Below are positions 49,224 to 60,323 of a stretch of DNA of 64,000 nt, piece by piece. The DNA comes from Sindora glabra (Eukaryota; Streptophyta; Magnoliopsida; Fabales; Fabaceae): NCBI GenBank assembly GCA_020226215.1, contig CM035234.1, positions 11,622,713 through 11,686,712 on the forward strand. The letters are read 5' to 3'. The notes under the pieces are model-generated. The model had not been told where the DNA came from. It ran no database searches and was given only the letters and a program-made list of their open reading frames with translations. Each line of letters begins with the position of its first letter. The first letter of the stretch is position 1. The position numbers were made by a program, and so were the translations under genes.

Positions 49224-50175
49224 AAGCATCCTAAAAATTCTCCTTTGAGCAAAATCTTAAATGATATTTTTACATAGTTGTAAAAGATAAGAATATAAAT
49301 ATAATGTTGAATTGTATATGTAAAATTTAAAAATATCTTGTCAAGAAAAATTAGAAAAGTCTCGAGAGTAGACTTGAGAATGTTTATATATAATCAAATT
49401 ATTAATTTTTGTAATTGGAGATTTCACAACATAAAAGACTTCTAAAGTATATCGATACTTATAATCAAGAATTTATTAATAAAATCACTCATTTCATCAT
49501 ATTTCTAATATACTAGTAGGTATCAAAGCAGGTTGATTCAATAAGTTTGTTCACGCAAGAAAAATAAGGCTACAAGTTAATTCAATTGGTTTGTTCATAC
49601 AAGTAAAACAACAAAAGGTTGTAGAAACTTCATGCAAGCAAAATAACAAAACACAAGACTGCAAAATAAGTATATTGCAAGAATTCATGACTCTTAAAGA
49701 ATGAAGAGCATCAAGAATGAAGAAGTCATATGCAATAGTGGCAGCAAGAAGAAGCAACAAGAGTGTAATAGCAAAAGGATACATTCAGCAAGAAGGTCAA
49801 AGCTTACATCAAGTAGCAATATGGGTAGAGTTTATGATTTTTCAAAATTACAGAAGAGCGTTGAAAATGATAATTCGAAAAAAAAAACATGAGTCTCCTA
49901 GAAATTTTCTTATGTACAAAATCCTAAATGATATTTTTAAACATTCATAATAGATTAAAATGTAATTATCATACTGAATTATATTTATAAACTTTAGAAA
50001 TATCTAATCAAGAAAAATTGAGAAAGTTTATAGGTTTGAAGAAATCTATATATAATTAAATTATCAACTTTTGTAATTGGAAATCTCACAATATAGAAGA
50101 CTTTCCAAATACGCCAACACCTATAATCAAGAATTCATCGGTAAAATCAAGCATTTCATCAAATTTCCAATAACA
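49224..50175 (+). mobile_element. TRIM-like miniature LTR retroelement
   Basis: Two direct repeats of about 285-290 bp (about 49224-49512 and 49890-50175) flank an internal region of about 377 bp with no coding capacity. Just after the left repeat is AGGTATCAAAGCAGG (49518-49532), a near match to the initiator Met tRNA primer site TGGTATCAGAGC. Just before the right repeat is a poly-A purine run (49877-49888). The right repeat runs TGAG...AACA. This fits terminal-repeat retrotransposons in miniature (TRIM), which are copied by proteins of other elements. The repeats are strongly diverged, hence old. No target duplication could be recognised. Confidence 0.7.
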
Positions 50176-50649
50176 CCTCCATCATTCTCAACCAATCAAA
50201 ACCGAAGAGGTGGAGATAACGTTGGATTAGCCTTGCTCCTTTGGTTGAGAGAAAGGTCAACTTATCACATCTGTATTTAATTAAGGACGTATCATAAATT
50301 GGAGCAAAATTGCTGTATCCTTATTGAAGGACACTAGCTTAAGTCATTCATAATTGCCATTTCTATATGGCATTCAAAGTATTACAAGTGGCTTAAAAGG
50401 AAAAAAAATCTAGTTCCTCACTTTCTTGCAAATTAGTTAAAGTAGAAAGGTGAAGTCAAGCAGCAATCAAAATGATACAGCAATATCAATGGTCTCCCCA
50501 AAGATTCTACATCATCCCTCACTATAAACTATGACCCAAGTTTTCCCACCGCTGACATACAAAACAACTGGATCATCCGTGCCAGTGACAACCCTCCCGA
50601 TCTCAATATGTGCCACACAGGTTTAATGCATCAATGGGCTTCTTCCAAA

Positions 50650-50846
50650 GAGAAATTCTTGTATGATCCAACTATGTCACGTATTTTTTGTCATAACTAA
50701 TAAATAAAGAATAATTGTGACTTCTATTATCTGTTTATTAGTTTTGTAAGATCCATACATATCAAAAATCTAATTTTTTAATTTCTAAGACAATGGAAAT
50801 TGTAGAAGGTAATAATTGTTCGTCATAAAGCATACAAGAATTTCTC
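50650..50846. mobile_element. 197-bp MITE inside the KAE1 pseudogene
   Basis: Perfect 16-bp terminal inverted repeats, GAGAAATTCTTGTATG and its inverse, are flanked by CTTCCAAA on both sides (50642-50649 and 50847-50854; a ninth base, G, also matches). Removing it rejoins the KAE1 coding sequence at TTTGGAAG. The 8-9-bp duplication points to the hAT or Mutator superfamily. Perfect repeats suggest a recent insertion. Confidence 0.9.
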
Positions 50847-51003
50847 CTTCCAAAGATGTGAAAGTACACGAACGACAACAGCAGACACTGTAGTAGTGCT
50901 ACTATGCAAAGACCTCTACTATAACAGAGGCAGTCAATCTCATCTGGAGTAATTTGTGCTGTTTTCAAAGCAGATTTGATTAGGTGAAGATTGTGTTGGA
51001 GGT

Positions 51004-51040
51004 GGTGCTGGGTGCTGGGTGCTGGGTGCTGGGTGCTGGG
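51004..51040. repeat. GGTGCTG heptanucleotide repeat
   Basis: About five copies of GGTGCTG lie within the KAE1 pseudogene. On the minus strand they encode an STQHPAPSTQH-type insert not present in the family. Confidence 0.9.
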
Positions 51041-51189
51041 CAGTATCTCTGGGAAGGAACCCTGGCCGGGAGGGGTGATGTAGGTGTGACATGGTCTGGA
51101 CAGAATTGTACCATCCAAGGTCACAACCCCAATGCCAATCTTGTTGGCTGAAACTTCAAACCCAAGGGTAATCATTCTCTTCATTGCTC

Positions 51190-52857
51190 TTTAACCTTTG
51201 AATATAACTTTGCTGCACTCACAAGATAATTTAAGTAAAAATATTATTCTAGCCTTCCTAATCCCATGATTATCATACATAAAGACATGAATTTTTTCAG
51301 AAGGTAATACATCTGAGTAAAGACTAGCAATAACGAAAAACAGGATGTAACCAGTAATTGATAAAAAGAAACATACTTTTCCGAAGATAATAAAACCACA
51401 CTTAGATGTTTGAATTAGTTATCAAGTTCCTATGATAAATAAAACCAAAATATTTCATAATTCAAAATAATATTCAAAATCCTCAGCTTCAGTAGTCATA
51501 CTATTTTTGTCTTGGTTAACAAAATTATGTGGTAAAAAAAAACAGAGCCACTTCTGCATTTATCTTTATCAATGGAATAGAATCTCATTTTTATCAGCTC
51601 AGAACTAAAAGCTGTGATACTTGAAGGAAACTAGCTTTGCCAATCACCTATATAAAGAGAGGATCATACAAATGGTGGGTTTTTTAGGGGCGGCTTTAGG
51701 AGCTCTCAACCATAGATTGCTAATGAAAGAATTATGATGAGAGTAGAATATTGCAAAATAAGCAGATGAAGAGAAAAATTAGATTCTTTTTGCTGCTGCA
51801 CATTCAGCTAGATGTGCTGTAAGCCTGTAACTATAAGTTCATAAGCAAAGTTAATTCCTTGAGGTGCATAGAACGTGAGGCAAGAAGGGAAGGAATCAAA
51901 AAGAATTATTTTAACAAATCCAAATTTAGAAATTTGCGGGTCACACTTATCTAGGCAACAGAAAATATTGAAGGACACATAACACACCCAAGCAATGCTA
52001 GAATTGTCCACAAAACATCCATAATATTAATATTTGAGAAAAGAGAAATTCAAGTACATTAATTGGGTCGAATTGCAGTCTTTCAGAAGTGGTAAGCATC
52101 AAATTTCAGAGACACAGAACCAATTCAATTCTTCTATTGAAAGTATATCCCCTTCTCAGTCAATTAACAAGACGAAGAAGTGGCCGACTGGGTAAGGATG
52201 ATTAATTTCTGTGTGAGCAACTCTACAATGCTCAATAGCCGCAGTAGCATGATGGCATTTAAATGAAAATTTCAACTAATCCCTCCACGTTCTTCTCTTA
52301 GCATAATTTACCCATCGCCAGAATCTTATTACAAAACAAACTTTCATGGAACTCTCATCACTATTTGTGTGAGAGGGGACTTAAATGTTAGTCGCACAGA
52401 TAAGCAACCAAATCAAGACCCGAACAATCATTTTCTTAAATGTACTCCGCTTTCCATTATATCACCTAAATCAGTCTATCATTATAAAGAGTTGGCCCAG
52501 TGGTGGGTAGGCACCATCGGTGTCTCTCAAGCGTATGTGTGTAAGCAAATTATAGTAATTACTGAAAGAAATTGCAAAATAACATCAAGTTTAAAGATTA
52601 AGCAAACCCTCCATGTTCTTATTTTAGCATGAAATCTCCACACGAAGTCCATAATTTATTAAAAGGTAAGTCTCTATTAGAAAAAAGCTACGTGTAAGCC
52701 AATATATTAAAGTTGACGAAAATTTGACACAAAACTTGAGAAAAAGGCAGTTATTTGCTCGTTACAATTTCACTCAAACATTTCATCAAATAGAAGAGCT
52801 TATTGTCAAATAATTTTAAAAGGTGTGAAATTTCAAACACAAATACAAGTACTTCAA
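51190..52857. other. Mixed-composition stretch, no gene assigned
   Basis: Composition is less extreme than elsewhere, so it could be former gene flank or intron. Short frames (for example 52369-52632) have no recognisable family signature. I see no repeat structure. Confidence 0.35.
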
Positions 52858-52949
52858 CATGTACATGGACGATTGTTCCAGAAATAGATGGGTGAAAGTG
52901 CTCAGTGAGATGTCAGAATTGTTGAAAGTTTCAAGTTTTTTAAAGTAAC

Positions 52950-53655
52950 AATTGAGCTCAAATTAGGTGGGTCAACTCTAACAAACAAAGGTAGTGAGTA
53001 TTATGGTAAATATGATAAAACTAGATAAAATCCTAGTCCTTTTGCATATTCTTAGAAGAGTGTGGAATTAAAACAAGTTACACCATGTTTGATGAAACAA
53101 AACGGAATTGCAAAGAGAAGTAAACTAGACACTTCTGGATATGATAAGGAGCATATTAGCTTATTCTTCATTGCCAAAATTCTTATAGGGATAGTACCTA
53201 AAAGACCTTTATATAGTAAAAGGCCTAGTCTAAGGCACCTTCATATTTGAAGTTATAAAACTAGAGTGTTGAAGGAACATACAACTTCACTAGATATGGT
53301 AATGAGTATTATGATAGGTCTAATACAACTTCACAAGCAACGATTGAACTTAAATTAGGTGGGTCAACTCTAATAGAGATAGTGAGTATTATGAGAAGTA
53401 TGATAAAACTAGATAAAATCCTAGTTCTTTTGCGTATTCCTAGAAGAGTGTGGAATAAAAACAAGTTACACCATGTTTGTTGAAACAAAATGGAATTGCA
53501 AAGGGAAGTAAATCAAACACTTATGGACATGATAAAGAGCATATTATCTTATTCTTCATTGCCAAAATTCTTATAGGGATAGTACCCAAAAGACCCTTAT
53601 ATGGTAAAAGGCCTAGTCCAAGGCACCTTCATATTTAAAGTTATAAAAATAGAGT
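52950..53655. repeat. Tandem duplication inside the copia relic
   Basis: The integrase segment around AATTAGGTGGGTCAACTCTA recurs with a 392-bp offset (52961 and 53353). Similarity continues to the GGCACCTTCATATTT ends near 53249 and 53638. The duplication postdates the insertion but is old enough for about 10 percent differences. Confidence 0.85.
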
Positions 53656-55323
53656 GAAGTTATATGTTCCTTCAACAAGGAATGAATATTTTAGTAGGTA
53701 CTCTAGTGACTTGAGAGGCAATAGATTTTACCATCCAACTCACACAATTAAGTAATTAAATCAAATTAAGTTATCTTCTTTGAGAATAAGTTGGATAGTG
53801 AAAGTCAAGTACCGAACTTCGTTGAAGAAAGTACAATTATTCCATTAACTCCTATATTGGTAGAATCATCTTTTGCTATCCCATAAGATAATCTAATGTA
53901 GTTGATAGCAGAAGATGTTGATTGAAATGAAATAGTTGAAGAGATTCCTTTGAGGAAATATAATAAAGCTCACAAACCAATAATTCTTAATAATTACCTT
54001 GTTTATTTGTAAGAGCATAAGTGTAATGTTAATGACGATCCTGATCTCACAACATTTTCACAGGCAATTTATAATTCAAATTCTTTTAAATGGATGAGTG
54101 TTATAAAAGATGAATTAGCCTAGATATATAAAAATGAAGTGTGGATCTAATTGAATTACTTACAAGATGTAAGTCGATTAAGTGCAAATAGGTCCTTAAA
54201 ACCAAAAAGTATGCTCAATGCAAAATTTAGGATAGACTATAAAGAAACTCTTTTGCTAATTTCAATTAAAGACTCTTTTTGAGTTGTTATAGAAATGGTG
54301 GCTCATTTTGATTTAGAGTTACATCAAATAGATATCAAGATAGCCTTCCTAAATGATAACCTATTAGAAATTGTTTATATAAACTAACCAAATAGTTTCT
54401 AAGAAAAAGGTAAAAATGCCTAATGTGTAAATTTAAGAAGTCCATATTTAACTTGAAACAAGAATCTAAATAGTGGTACCTCACATTTGATAAAATAGTG
54501 ACTTTTTTTAGATTCAATGAGAATGATGTAAATCGGTGAATCTATATGCTAAAAAATGTAGGTAATTTTGTAATATTAGTACTATATGTGGATGACATTC
54601 TTCTTACTAGCAATGATATGAACCTATTGACTAAGATGAAACAAATGTTGTCAAAATACTTTGATATGAAGAATCTCTAGTATACCTCTTATGTTTTGGG
54701 CATAGAGATTCGTCATGACAAATCCCTAGTGTACTTGGATTATATCTCAAAAAATGTACATTGAAAAGGTTCAATATGTTTACGTATTCTCAAGTTTCTA
54801 TGCCTATTCAAAAAGGTGATATTTTTTCAAACTCCCAATATCCTGAAAATAATGATTAAAAAAATGTCTTATATGCATCAACTATAGATAGCCTAATATA
54901 TACTTAGGTATGTACACATCCTGATATAATTTATGTTATTAACATACTAGGGAGGTATCAAAATGATCTTAGTCAAAGATATTAAACTACTGCTAAAAGG
55001 GTTATAAAGTACTTGTAAGGTATAGAGAGATTACATGTTAACTTACAAGAGTTCTGGATATCTTACAGTTATAAGATACTCAAACTTAAATTTTGCTAGT
55101 TATCTAGATAATCATAAATTGATATTTAGATACATTTTTATAATGGTAAAAGGAGTTATGTCATGAAAAAATTTTAAGTAGTCCTTTCTAATAACCTCTA
55201 TTATAGAAGTAGACTATATTGCATATTATGAAGCTATTTGTATAGTTGTGTGGTTAAGGAACTTTATAACTAGTTTTAATGTTATTGAAAACATCTCAAA
55301 TGCTTTTAACAATCTATTGTGAC

Positions 55324-56644
55324 TAGAGGTATCAAAATAGATTAAGTTTAACAGATTAGCTTGCAATTGGTATAATTTTATCTAATTTGGGATTGAGATT
55401 GATACAGAAAATGATAACAGTGGCTCAACCTAAAAAGGAACTGGGACTAATTAGCCTAATTTGATAAAGGATTAAAACTAGTAAGTGTTAACTTTTCGAA
55501 TTATTAGGTAAACCAGTTAGCTTAGTAATAGTAGTAAGTAATAAATAAATAATTTTTATATATTTAATTTTTATATAGATATTAAAATAATAATTTTAGT
55601 ATATTAAAATTATATTTTAATATATATAATATTAAAATTATATATATAAGTAATATTAAATAATTTTTAATATTAAAATTAATAAATATATTTAATATTG
55701 TCAATATATATTATATAAAATTATAAAAATAAATAATTGTATTAAAATTTGAATTAGTACTTTAATATTAAATTTTTGAATTATTTAAAAATTTTAAATA
55801 AATAATTTTGATATTAATTTTAAATATATTATATAAATATATATAATATAATAAATTATTATTTTTTATTATTATATATAAATTATTATAATTATTTTCA
55901 TTAATATATCATTTATATAATTATTTATTTATATATTTTTATAATATATAAATTATTAAATATATTTATTTTTATATATAATACTTTGAACTTGATCAAT
56001 GTGTATTTAATAATATATATTTATTTTATTAAATAAAATAAATATATAATATAAAATAACTATATAAATATATAATATATAATATATATTTATTTTATTA
56101 TATAAAATAAATATATACCATAAAATAATTATATAATATAAAATTATTGATCAATATAAAATTCAAATTATTTTATTAAATGTAATTTTATTAAATGCAA
56201 ATTCACTCGTTTACTATATTTTAATAATATATATTTATTTTATTAAATATATTTAATAGTATATATTTATTTTCATATATAATATATACAACTCACTGAC
56301 ATATATAATAAAATTTTAAGTAATAATAATATATAATTATATTTAATAAATAATACTAATAATATGTTTTAATTAATTAATAATATAAAATTAATAATAA
56401 ATAAATAACTAATATGATGATGATAATAATAATAATAATAATAATAATAAAATATAATTAATTATAAAAACTCACCTGAACCTATTTGGTAAATATCGAC
56501 CTAAAACTGAGATTAGGAATGGAACTGATATTATAGCAACCTAATCTGATGAAAAAGTATCCTAACCTAGGAGTGGCCCAACATACATTTTTTATCTATT
56601 AGGTTAACTTGGTAGGGTTAAGTTAACCTGTTTTATCAAATCTA
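55324..56644. mobile_element. 1.3-kb non-autonomous hAT-type insertion in the relic
   Basis: The 8-bp target duplication ATTGTGAC (55316-55323 and 56645-56652) is perfect, and removing the insert restores the copia RNase H reading IYCDNAIIMNFS. The left end is TAGAGGTATCAAAATAG; the right end reverse complemented is TAGATTTGATAAAACAG. The interior is almost pure A/T (including an AAT run at about 56425-56450) with no transposase. It jumped in after the copia copy was established. Confidence 0.88.
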
Positions 56645-57144
56645 ATTGTGACAATGCTATTATTATGAACTTTTCTTGAAATAACAAAAGTTTTACTTAT
56701 ACAAAATATTTAGATGTGAAGTATCAATTTATGAGAGAAAAGATACATGAGTATATTACTTGTATTAAATATATTTTCATAAATCATATACTCACAGATC
56801 TATTAACTAAAGACTTAGTAGTTGAAATTTATCATGACCATGTAATTAATATAGAATCATAAATTTGATTAAGTTTTTTGATGTTTTGTATTAATAGAAA
56901 TACTTTGATGTAATTGTTTATCTTGAGATGTACATCAATAAAATATTCATAAGAGTTATATTTAATAGGATTATTAACATTATATAGTATATATAGTGTT
57001 AATAACCCTATCAAATATAACTGTTATGCACTAATGGATGCTTATAATCTCAATTTAAACCTATAGGTATAATGTCACCAAATTTTTTTCATTAATACAT
57101 TAAAGTGGCCATAGTTTCTGCATTATGTGGTCTAAATAAGATAT

Positions 57145-57584
57145 TGTTGGAATTTTAATTATAAAATTAAATCTAAATTAAAATCTTATTATGGACCATT
57201 TAATACTAAAATGAAAATATATTAATTTGAGTTAATTACCCATTAGAGATGATAATAATTAAGCAGAATTTATGATAATAATTCTCAAAAATTGAAGAAG
57301 TAAAATCCAAGTATGAGTCATTTTCTACCTAGTTTAGTAATTCTATAAATACAATGTCCCTACTCACAATACCCTACGGTAAACTAAATACTATCCCATA
57401 CAATGTTTAGAGAGTGTATCCCAAAGTCATTGAAAAGCTAGAGTTCCATAAAAGGAGTAGACATATACGTAGAAGATTAGAGAATCAGTTAGTCTTCTTT
57501 ATACAATATTGTTCATAATAATCGTAAGTAATTCATGCTATTTTTACAAAATTTGATTGGGTGATTTCATGTGAAATTACAACA
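57145..57584 (+). repeat. 3' LTR of the copia relic
   Basis: 440 bp from TGTTGGAATTTTAATT to GAAATTACAACA, TG...CA bounded with short inverted ends. The preceding CTAAATAAGATAT aligns with the copia polypurine tract AAGTGGGAGAT. It contains a TATAAATA box near 57355, consistent with a promoter. Its sequence family differs from the 3402-9919 LTRs. Confidence 0.78.
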
Positions 57585-57599
57585 TTGAATTCCATGGTT

Positions 57600-60323
57600 A
57601 ATTTTGGAATTAGAACTGTTGGTGTCTATCATTACTTTGTTAAGGAATGTAGTGGTGTTAAGCATGCAATTTTTCTCTTTGAATTTCTACAATTATAAGC
57701 ATAAAGAATAGATGAGGTCAATGGAAGAAGGTGACTCACGAAGTTTGGTCGATTATTTTAAGAATAGGGTAAGTAAAGAATGTTGCATGTATTATTGGGA
57801 TGTTCAGCTAGATTAACATGGAAAAATGGTGAACTTTTTTTTGCCGATGAAAGACGTAGAGTTGATTTGGATTGTTTTGGAGATGTGTTAATTTTTGACA
57901 TTGCATACCAAAGAAAAATATCTCTTCTTCAAATAATAAATATCAAGTAATTAGATTAATCAAAATAACTTAGTAAAACACATGAATAATTTAATATAGA
58001 AAATTTCAAACTCTTGGAAAAAATAATAGATAAAAAAAAATTTATTATATCATAAAAAATTATAGAATAATACGTATAAAAATTTTGAATCATAACCTCA
58101 CAACTTTTTAATCATTATCCTTATATTTTTTACAAATTTTTATGAGAGTTCTTACATAACCCCCACCAGTATTCACCTCACATATTTTTCATATCTCAAA
58201 TTCTTGGCTAACATAAATATTTATATAAAAAAACACTTATTTGATAAGAAATCTTAATCCTATTCTAATACAAAATCCTAATTTAAATAGAAAGATAACT
58301 TACAATAGCAAACAATCATAAATTGATAACAATTAGAATTTAGGTCAAATCCAATACAAATAAATAAATACAATGTCATATGTGCACCATTTGTTTTTGT
58401 TAACCACAATTAGAATAAGGTAATATTTGAGTGCGCATTTGTATTAGATAAAACAATTTCAATTTCAAATTATGAGTAGTTGCTTCATACTTTTTTAAAG
58501 TCAATGGGTGGCTAAGCACCAAAGAATATTTTTACTGATCTAGATCGAATTATGTCAAGTACAATTCAGAATGTATTGCCTAGTACTCACCATTGCTCAT
58601 CCATATTGCACGTAGTAGAAAATGCTCCTTGTCAATTGGGAAACTTGGGCTCAAATCCAGGATTTTGTTCAGTGAATGAATTCTAAGTTGTGATTCTGAA
58701 GAGGAATTTGAGGAGAGATGGGATAAAATAACCATCGATTATGATGTTGGCAATAACAAGTGGCTGAACAACTTGTTCAGGATCCGCCAGAAGTGGTGCA
58801 CAACTTTAAATAGGACACTTTCGACAGGGGAATCAAGGCTTCTGAAAGTAGTGAGTGCAAAAAACGTGTTTGATGAAATGTCTGCGCTGGTATACCTCAG
58901 TGACAGAATTTGAGCAATTGGTTGATAGATGGAAAAGAAAAGAGGCAGAAAAAGATCTCCATTGCCATCAAATTACCCCTCCATGTGCTATACCAGAGAG
59001 CACCGTCTTGAAGCATGCATCAAAGCAATATATACATGATTTAGGTAAGTTTTTTGAGCAAGAATATCCTAAAGGTACTGGTACACAGCACTTCCAAGAA
59101 TCCTGTTTAGCCTGCTTGTTTCATAAGTTTGAATTGATTCAACAAGACATGGTTAGAGAGTATTGCTACTTTGCTCTCCTGCTTTGGCTGTTCTTTTCTC
59201 AAAAAATGTGGCTGAAATTCCAAGCATATATTACTTGAATGGGTGGACTGTGGATGCAAGAAACTCTGTACAAATAAGGGGCAAGTGGCAAGGAGTCTGA
59301 TACAATGTTCAGGGGTCGTGCAATGAAATATGCTTACAAACTAGCGATGATGAATCGAGAGCAACAGGAAGCAAGAAAAGTGCTAAGGGATGGTTTAGAT
59401 AATATCAGTAAATCACTACAGCCATTGGTGGAGAAAAATAGTTTGAATAGTAATTCTATAGTAATAGATAATGGATGTGATTAAGTTATTGATAAAATTG
59501 AGCAATCTCCCACAATAGTAGGGTTTCAAATTCAAGGTTGATGGCTTTGGCAAAAGCAAAGGGGGCTAGCAGTGGTCCCAATCCTTCTAAATATCTTGAT
59601 ATCTCCATTTTTATGTATAATAATATTGGATAGGCCTCCCTAAAAAGTATTCTGCAAAGATTTTAATGCTCAATCCTGTCACGTGAAAAATTCTAGTTCC
59701 ACTACTTGTAAGGACTTTCTAAGAAGTTTAAGAAATCTTTCAAAGGCAAGAAGAAGAGTTCAAATATTACTGATATATTTTCAATATTTACTAGTTTTTT
59801 ACTAAACTTTCTTTTATATAGTCTTGATGAACTGAGAATGTGTATCGGACTATTTTTTTATGCACTATCACTAAACTATATCTTTTTATCACAGCCAAAA
59901 AAACTATTGAAACATCTTTATTGCAGCATGACATTTTCTTGTTTGTTGATAGTGTAAAGAATTTTGTACTAACAGTGCATCAATTGTAAGCTCAACATTT
60001 TTTATGGTACTCAAAATACGATATTTTGTTACTGAATGTTACTGCTCTAAATTTTTGATCCAGGAAAATTGAAGTAAGGACCTCCATCAATTACATCTAG
60101 TACTGTTGCAACTCTGCAGCCACTGGCCCTCCCTCACTTTTCAATTCCAGCCCAAGCAGCTCCATCAATTATAACTGATACTCTTGCAGTTTTGCCTTCA
60201 ATGGTCCCCTTTTCTGTGTTAACACAACCACCATTACCAAATCTTTTTCAAGTATTTTGTATTATGATTTTTTTCTACTTTATGAGAGATGATATATTTT
60301 CCACAATAACACATGGGCTGTAA
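57600..60323 (+). pseudogene. FAR1-related sequence (FRS) pseudogene
   Basis: Broken plus-strand frames match the FHY3/FAR1 family, plant transcription factors derived from Mutator-like transposases. In order: GDSRSLVDYFKNRVSKE (about 57730); the MULE-domain start NGELFFADERRRVDLDCFGD and VLIFDIAY (57825-57908); an AT-rich insertion (about 57920-58365); KYNVICAPFVFVNHN and FTDLDRIMSSTIQNVLPST (58366-58600); CDSEEEFEERWDKI and WLNNLFRIRQKW (58689-58795); TEFEQLVDRWKRKEAEKD (about 58902); a degraded SWIM region (59100-59220); NGWTVDARNSV and MFRGRAMKYAYKLAMMNREQ (59237-59370). A Pro/Ser-rich open stretch (60078-60323) may be a last exon. The N-terminal FAR1 DNA-binding domain is not seen. The copia LTR ends directly upstream (57584), so it may have inserted into this gene. 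Confidence 0.8.
57920..58365. other. AT-rich insertion splitting the FRS MULE domain
   Basis: The homologous protein reads continuously from the DIAYQRK block to KYNVICAPF, so these roughly 445 bp are foreign. Ends and target duplication could not be fixed. Contains no frame. Confidence 0.5.

Larger units (their letters stand above)
50440..51184 (-). pseudogene. KAE1/OSGEP (tRNA t6A synthesis) pseudogene fragment
   Basis: ATG at 51184 starts MKRMITLGFEVSANKIGIGV followed by VTLDGTILS and HTYITPPGQG. This is the N-terminus of eukaryotic KAE1 (OSGEP), the ASKHA-fold subunit of the KEOPS complex that makes N6-threonylcarbamoyl-adenosine in ANN-decoding tRNAs. The family GFEGSANK motif has Val for the second Gly. 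A GGTGCTG repeat enlarges the segment before HHLQHNLHLIKSAL. After TPDEIDCLCYSRG the frame is lost at CAGTGTCTGC (one base short relative to the family). A 197-bp MITE then interrupts at 50846-50650. Beyond it the gene resumes: WKKP, a segment matching MGRVVTGADDPVVLYVSGG out of frame with several stops (50590-50540), and the GETIDIAV region near 50490. Homology fades near 50440. The remaining C-terminal half is missing. Not functional. Confidence 0.88.
52858..57584 (+). mobile_element. Old Ty1/copia relic, 5'-truncated
   Basis: Heavily mutated copia polyprotein on the plus strand. It contains integrase fragments (MDDCSRNRWVKVLSEMSE, about 52862; KQNGIAK, about 53095); a linker (about 53850-54000); RT with MVAHFDLELHQIDIKIAFLN (54297-54356) and an intact LYVDDILLTSNDMN box (about 54580-54621); FDMKN and YVLGIEIRHDKS; then RNase H with SGYLTVIRYSN and IIEVDYIAYYEA. 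At 56653 the remainder resumes with AIIMNFS and YTKYLDVKYQFMREKIHEYI after a 1.3-kb insertion. Dozens of stops make it dead. The 3' LTR (57145-57584) is preserved; no 5' LTR was found. Confidence 0.88.
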
